In this document: positions 6,758-9,163 of the stretch, one piece after another
How the letters are laid out: each line of letters begins with the position of its first letter
Numbering within the stretch: the first letter of the stretch is position 1
Origin: Paracoccaceae bacterium
GTDB taxonomy: Bacteria; Pseudomonadota; Alphaproteobacteria; Rhodobacterales; Rhodobacteraceae
DNA length: 9,163 bases
Assembly (NCBI GenBank): GCA_002401945.1
Contig: NVUP01000002.1
Span: 175,191-184,353 of the forward strand
Reading direction: 5' to 3'
Translations under genes and position numbers: made by a program
The notes under the pieces: model-generated
Told to the model about the DNA's origin: nothing
Seen by the model: the letters and a program-made list of their open reading frames with translations, nothing else
Database searches by the model: none

Positions 6758-7189
6758 TCAAGCTTGGCTGCTTGCATCCTTGCCAGGGCCAGCGATTGCC
6801 CGCGCCTCGATCACCACAAAGGCCTGCGCCCAGGGGTGATCATCGGTCAGAGTCACATGGATCACCGCCTCATGACCCGGCGGGGTTATCTCGCGCAACC
6901 GCTCGGCGGCCCAGCCGGTCACATGCATCACCGGCTGCCCGCTGCGCAGATTGCTGACTGCCATATCCTTCCAGGCGATCCCCATACGCAGCCCGGTTCC
7001 CAACGCCTTGGAGCAGGCTTCTTTCGCGGCCCAGCGTTTGGCATAGGTGCCCGCCACATCCAGGCGGCGCTCGGACTTGCGTTGTTCAATGGAGGTGAAC
7101 ACCCGGTTCTTGAACCGATCGCCAAACCGGTCCAACGTACGTTGGATACGTTCAATATTGGCGAGATCGGTGCCGATGCCGAGGATCAC
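6758..7189 (-). CDS. acpS: Holo-[acyl-carrier-protein] synthase
   Basis: Transfers the 4'-phosphopantetheine group of coenzyme A to apo-ACP, switching on fatty acid synthesis. The 143 residues include both family signatures: [12 protein letters not shown] at the N-terminus, with metal ligand Asp8, and [18 protein letters not shown] (49-66), with Glu57. The tail after the core ([10 protein letters not shown]) is short and uninformative. The start is GTG at 7189-7187, and the protein would lack its normal VILGIGTD beginning if any later codon were used. GTGA is shared with the stop codon of the LysE-family gene (7186-7189), which implies coupled translation; the ribosome binding site itself is weak. 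The neighbour pdxJ is its usual partner in many proteobacteria, but here an exporter gene lies between the two. Confidence 0.96.
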   Translation of the reverse strand: MILGIGTDLANIERIQRTLDRFGDRFKNRVFTSIEQRKSERRLDVAGTYAKRWAAKEACSKALGTGLRMGIAWKDMAVSNLRSGQPVMHVTGWAAERLREITPPGHEAVIHVTLTDDHPWAQAFVVIEARAIAGPGKDASSQA

Positions 7190-7806
7190 CTCGCCAATGC
7201 CGACCTGAGCAAGCCAACCCCGGCAGCGGCAAAAAGCCCGGCCACAACACCATCAACCCAACGGCGCGACCGCTCGTACGCCCCCATCATTCCCCTTGTC
7301 GAAAAGGCCAGGGAATAGATCGCGTTATTTGCAAACGCGACAACGACACACAGCATGGTTGCTGTCAAAACGAAAGTTGTTGTCGCACTGGGATCAAGTC
7401 CGACGGACAACGCGGCCATCCAGGCAATCACGGATTTTGGGTTGGACAGGTTAAGGATCAAGCCGCGTAGAAACCAATTGCCAGAGGGCGCATTTATGAC
7501 CTTGCGAGGTTTCGGGCTGGCGGCGGATCTAGCGGATTGCCATGCCAACCAGAGAAGGTAGCCCCCTCCGAATACCTTCAACGCGATCAGCAAACCAATC
7601 GAGGCCTGTAAAACTGCCCCCAACCCAGCCGCAGCGACCACCCCCCAGAACGCAAGCGCCACCGAAAGCCCCACTCCATAAATCAAGCTGGATTTTCGTC
7701 CATACCGCATTGCAATTGTTGCATTAGAAATATTGGCAGGGCCTGGCGAGGCTGCAACGACCCAGAAAGCCAGCCCAACGGTGGCCAAGGTTCCAAGATC
7801 ACTCAT
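7186..7806 (-). CDS. LysE/RhtB family amino acid exporter
   Basis: Inner-membrane exporter of 206 residues with about six hydrophobic segments (roughly 6-24, 42-63, 67-89, 113-135, 143-165, 183-202). Family marks are SPGPANI in the first segment (20-26) and [12 protein letters not shown] (118-129) at the start of the fourth. LysE/RhtB proteins expel amino acids or related small molecules by proton exchange; the substrate cannot be read from sequence. I chose the ATG at 7806 because GAGG lies six bases before it. The ATG at 7818 adds only four residues and has no better site. The gene overlaps pdxJ by eight bases and acpS by four, so it is embedded in the operon. Its presence between pdxJ and acpS is unusual compared with the simple pdxJ-acpS pair of other bacteria. 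Confidence 0.92.
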   Translation of the reverse strand: MSDLGTLATVGLAFWVVAASPGPANISNATIAMRYGRKSSLIYGVGLSVALAFWGVVAAAGLGAVLQASIGLLIALKVFGGGYLLWLAWQSARSAASPKPRKVINAPSGNWFLRGLILNLSNPKSVIAWMAALSVGLDPSATTTFVLTATMLCVVVAFANNAIYSLAFSTRGMMGAYERSRRWVDGVVAGLFAAAGVGLLRSALAR

Positions 7807-8548
7807 TCCGCACCTCATCCATCAGACGACGCATTTCATGAACCGCAGGAGCCAAACCCAGGAAGATCGCCTCACCAATCAGGAAATGACCGATGTTCAA
7901 CTCTCGCACCTCAGGGAAAGCAGCGATGGGTTTGACACAGCCGTAGGTCAGCCCGTGTCCGGCATGGACCTCCAACCCCAGCGAGTGGGCATAGATGGAC
8001 ATCTCACGCAGGCGCTCCAATTCCTCATCGCGCAGATCATTGTGGCCGTCAGCATGGGCATCACAATAGGCCCCCACGTGCAGCTCGACGATATCGGCGC
8101 CAATCCGGTGTGCCGCTTCGACCTGTCTCTGATCGGCGGCGACAAAGATCGATATACGGCAACCGGCATCCCGCAACGGCGCAATGAAATGCGCCAGTTT
8201 GTTTTCTTCACGCGCCACGTCCAATCCGCCTTCAGTGGTACGTTCTTCGCGTTTCTCGGGCACAATGCACACCGCATGTGGCCGGTGCCGCAGCGCAATT
8301 TTCTGCATTTCTTCTGTAGCCGCCATCTCAAAATTCAACGGCACTGTGAGCGCCTGCATCAGCCCCTCGATATCGGCGTCCATGATGTGACGGCGATCCT
8401 CACGCAGGTGCGCGGTAATCCCATCGACACCGGCGTCCTCAGCCAATTTGGCCGCCCTAACCGGATCCGGGTAGGCCCCGCCGCGTGCATTGCGCACCGT
8501 CGCCACGTGATCAATGTTGAGACCCAATCGCAGAGAATTTTCAGCCAT
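7799..8548 (-). CDS. pdxJ: Pyridoxine 5'-phosphate synthase
   Basis: Condenses 3-amino-2-oxopropyl phosphate with 1-deoxy-D-xylulose 5-phosphate to make pyridoxine 5'-phosphate, the last ring-forming step of vitamin B6 synthesis by the DXP-dependent route. The 249 residues form a TIM barrel. Recognisable blocks are LGLNIDHVATVRNARGG (8-24), ITAHLREDRRHI (44-55, with His47 and Arg49), LNFEMAAT (71-78, Glu74), EVHAGHGLTY (193-202, His198) and LNIGHFLIGEA (217-227), the phosphate-binding end. The ATG at 8548 has AGGA nine bases upstream and matches the normal family start; the 20 extra residues available upstream look unlike PdxJ. A 72-base gap separates it from the DUF2062 gene. Confidence 0.97.
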   Translation of the reverse strand: MAENSLRLGLNIDHVATVRNARGGAYPDPVRAAKLAEDAGVDGITAHLREDRRHIMDADIEGLMQALTVPLNFEMAATEEMQKIALRHRPHAVCIVPEKREERTTEGGLDVAREENKLAHFIAPLRDAGCRISIFVAADQRQVEAAHRIGADIVELHVGAYCDAHADGHNDLRDEELERLREMSIYAHSLGLEVHAGHGLTYGCVKPIAAFPEVRELNIGHFLIGEAIFLGLAPAVHEMRRLMDEVRNE

Positions 8549-8620
8549 ACTTGCAAGTCCTAAAAAGCCCAGTTTCCCTGACAGTAGACCGCAGGAGAGA
8601 AAGAGCAAACTGCAAAAAAC

Positions 8621-9163
8621 CTACTGTGCTTTGCGCAGCGGTGCCTTGGTAACAACCGATGGTTCTGCACCGTCATTCTCCAGGTGCGCACGCGCTTTGA
8701 TCGCCTTGAACTTGGCCTTGATCTTGGAGCGGCGGCGATGCTGGTAAACCCGGATCAGCGGCACACTAAGGAAGTAACAAACCGTCGCAGCAACCACGCC
8801 AGGAATCACGCTCCCCACCATATAGGGCAGGAACACCTCATTGTAGAACAGCTGCAACCCGTGCCAGTCGGCCTCACGGTCCGAGATCAGCGCCAGCAGG
8901 TTATTCCAGACATCCTTGCTGACACCAAAAAACTTGCCAATCAGCGAGTGATCCACCTCGGTTTCAAATTCGGTCCCCAACAGCCAATGCCCGGTCTGCA
9001 GCGACGCCACTCCAATCGGCACATAGGTCAGCGGATTGCCAAAAAAGGTACCGCTAAGGGCGGCCAGAATATTGCCGTTGAACAGTCGCGCCAGCAGGGC
9101 CGCCACAATAAAGTGCAAACCGTAAAACGGAGTGAAAGAGGTGAACACACCGACTGCAATGCC
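8621..9163 (-). CDS. DUF2062 domain membrane protein, 5' end outside the window
   Basis: Membrane protein of unknown function. The frame stays open to the window edge (GIAVGVFTSFTPFYGLHF), so the GTG at 9148 is internal and the true start lies beyond base 9163. The visible 180 residues show the DUF2062 pattern: FTPFYGLHFIVAALLARL, a hydrophobic hairpin, then GTFFGNPLTYVPIG with its conserved Gly-Asn-Pro. A long soluble segment and a further membrane segment (about YMVGSVIPGVVAATVCYFL) follow. The C-terminal tail is strongly basic (RRRSKIKAKFK...), as expected for a cytoplasmic tail next to a membrane segment. It is the first visible gene of the minus-strand cluster. In related genomes I recall a ppGpp synthetase/hydrolase gene lying upstream, which this window cannot show. 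Confidence 0.88.
   Translation of the reverse strand, partial: GIAVGVFTSFTPFYGLHFIVAALLARLFNGNILAALSGTFFGNPLTYVPIGVASLQTGHWLLGTEFETEVDHSLIGKFFGVSKDVWNNLLALISDREADWHGLQLFYNEVFLPYMVGSVIPGVVAATVCYFLSVPLIRVYQHRRRSKIKAKFKAIKARAHLENDGAEPSVVTKAPLRKAQ

Noticed and set aside
6733..6761. Possible internal promoter for lepB (TTGACT on the minus strand at the acpS stop)
   Set aside because: The -35 match is good, but the sequence about 17 bases downstream (CATGTA) is a poor -10, so it is not called.
6209..7318. Plus-strand open frame of about 370 codons opposite lepB and acpS
   Set aside because: It runs across two well-supported minus-strand genes and has no domain of its own; it is a by-product of codon bias.
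8549..8558. Ten-base palindrome ACTTGCAAGT just before the pdxJ start
   Set aside because: A single short palindrome without a partner site or a recognisable promoter next to it; operator function cannot be supported.
7733..8563. Plus-strand open frame of about 275 codons opposite pdxJ
   Set aside because: pdxJ is certain on the other strand, and this translation shows no family features.
8581..8627. Inverted repeat ACAGTAG/CTACTGT around the DUF2062 stop codon
   Set aside because: The arms are only 7 bp and 33 bases apart, with no T tract in the right place; this is likely chance.

Overview
The window looks like a chromosomal housekeeping segment from a Roseobacter-group alphaproteobacterium (Rhodobacteraceae). 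This rests on protein character and gene order: a DUF2062 protein, pdxJ, acpS, lepB, rnc, era, a DUF1491 protein and recO all run on the minus strand, which is the arrangement I know from that family. A (2S)-methylsuccinyl-CoA dehydrogenase of the ethylmalonyl-CoA pathway also fits. No rRNA, tRNA, CRISPR array, insertion sequence or phage gene was seen.

Left part (1-2670, plus strand). The 3' part of the acyl-CoA dehydrogenase gene mcd enters from the left and ends at a clear intrinsic terminator. Two small lipoprotein genes follow: an SGNH/GDSL-type hydrolase with an unusual cysteine cluster, and a META-domain (HslJ-like) protein with a plausible promoter of its own.

Middle (2654-4275). recO lies on the minus strand and overlaps the META gene tail to tail by 17 bases. 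Between recO and the DUF1491 gene sits a small plus-strand gene for a protein resembling the ABM-type dimeric alpha/beta barrel. It has no ATG, GTG or TTG at its apparent beginning, and its ribosome binding site is buried in a perfect 12-bp inverted repeat. This is the most unusual spot in the window. The spacer between era and the DUF1491 gene is GC-rich and holds three hairpins in a row.

Right part (4276-9163, minus strand). This is a tightly packed operon transcribed right to left: DUF2062 protein (cut by the window edge), pdxJ (pyridoxal phosphate synthesis), a LysE/RhtB-type amino acid exporter, acpS (holo-ACP synthase), lepB (signal peptidase I), rnc (RNase III) and era (ribosome-assembly GTPase). 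Four junctions overlap by 4-8 bases, which suggests translational coupling. The products serve vitamin B6 synthesis, lipid synthesis, secretion and RNA/ribosome maturation. The exporter is the odd member.

I did not find a new multi-gene system. The points worth following are the inverted repeat with its non-canonical start, the hairpin-rich spacer, an A8 run at the rnc/era junction that could allow frameshifting, and the cysteine cluster in the SGNH lipoprotein.
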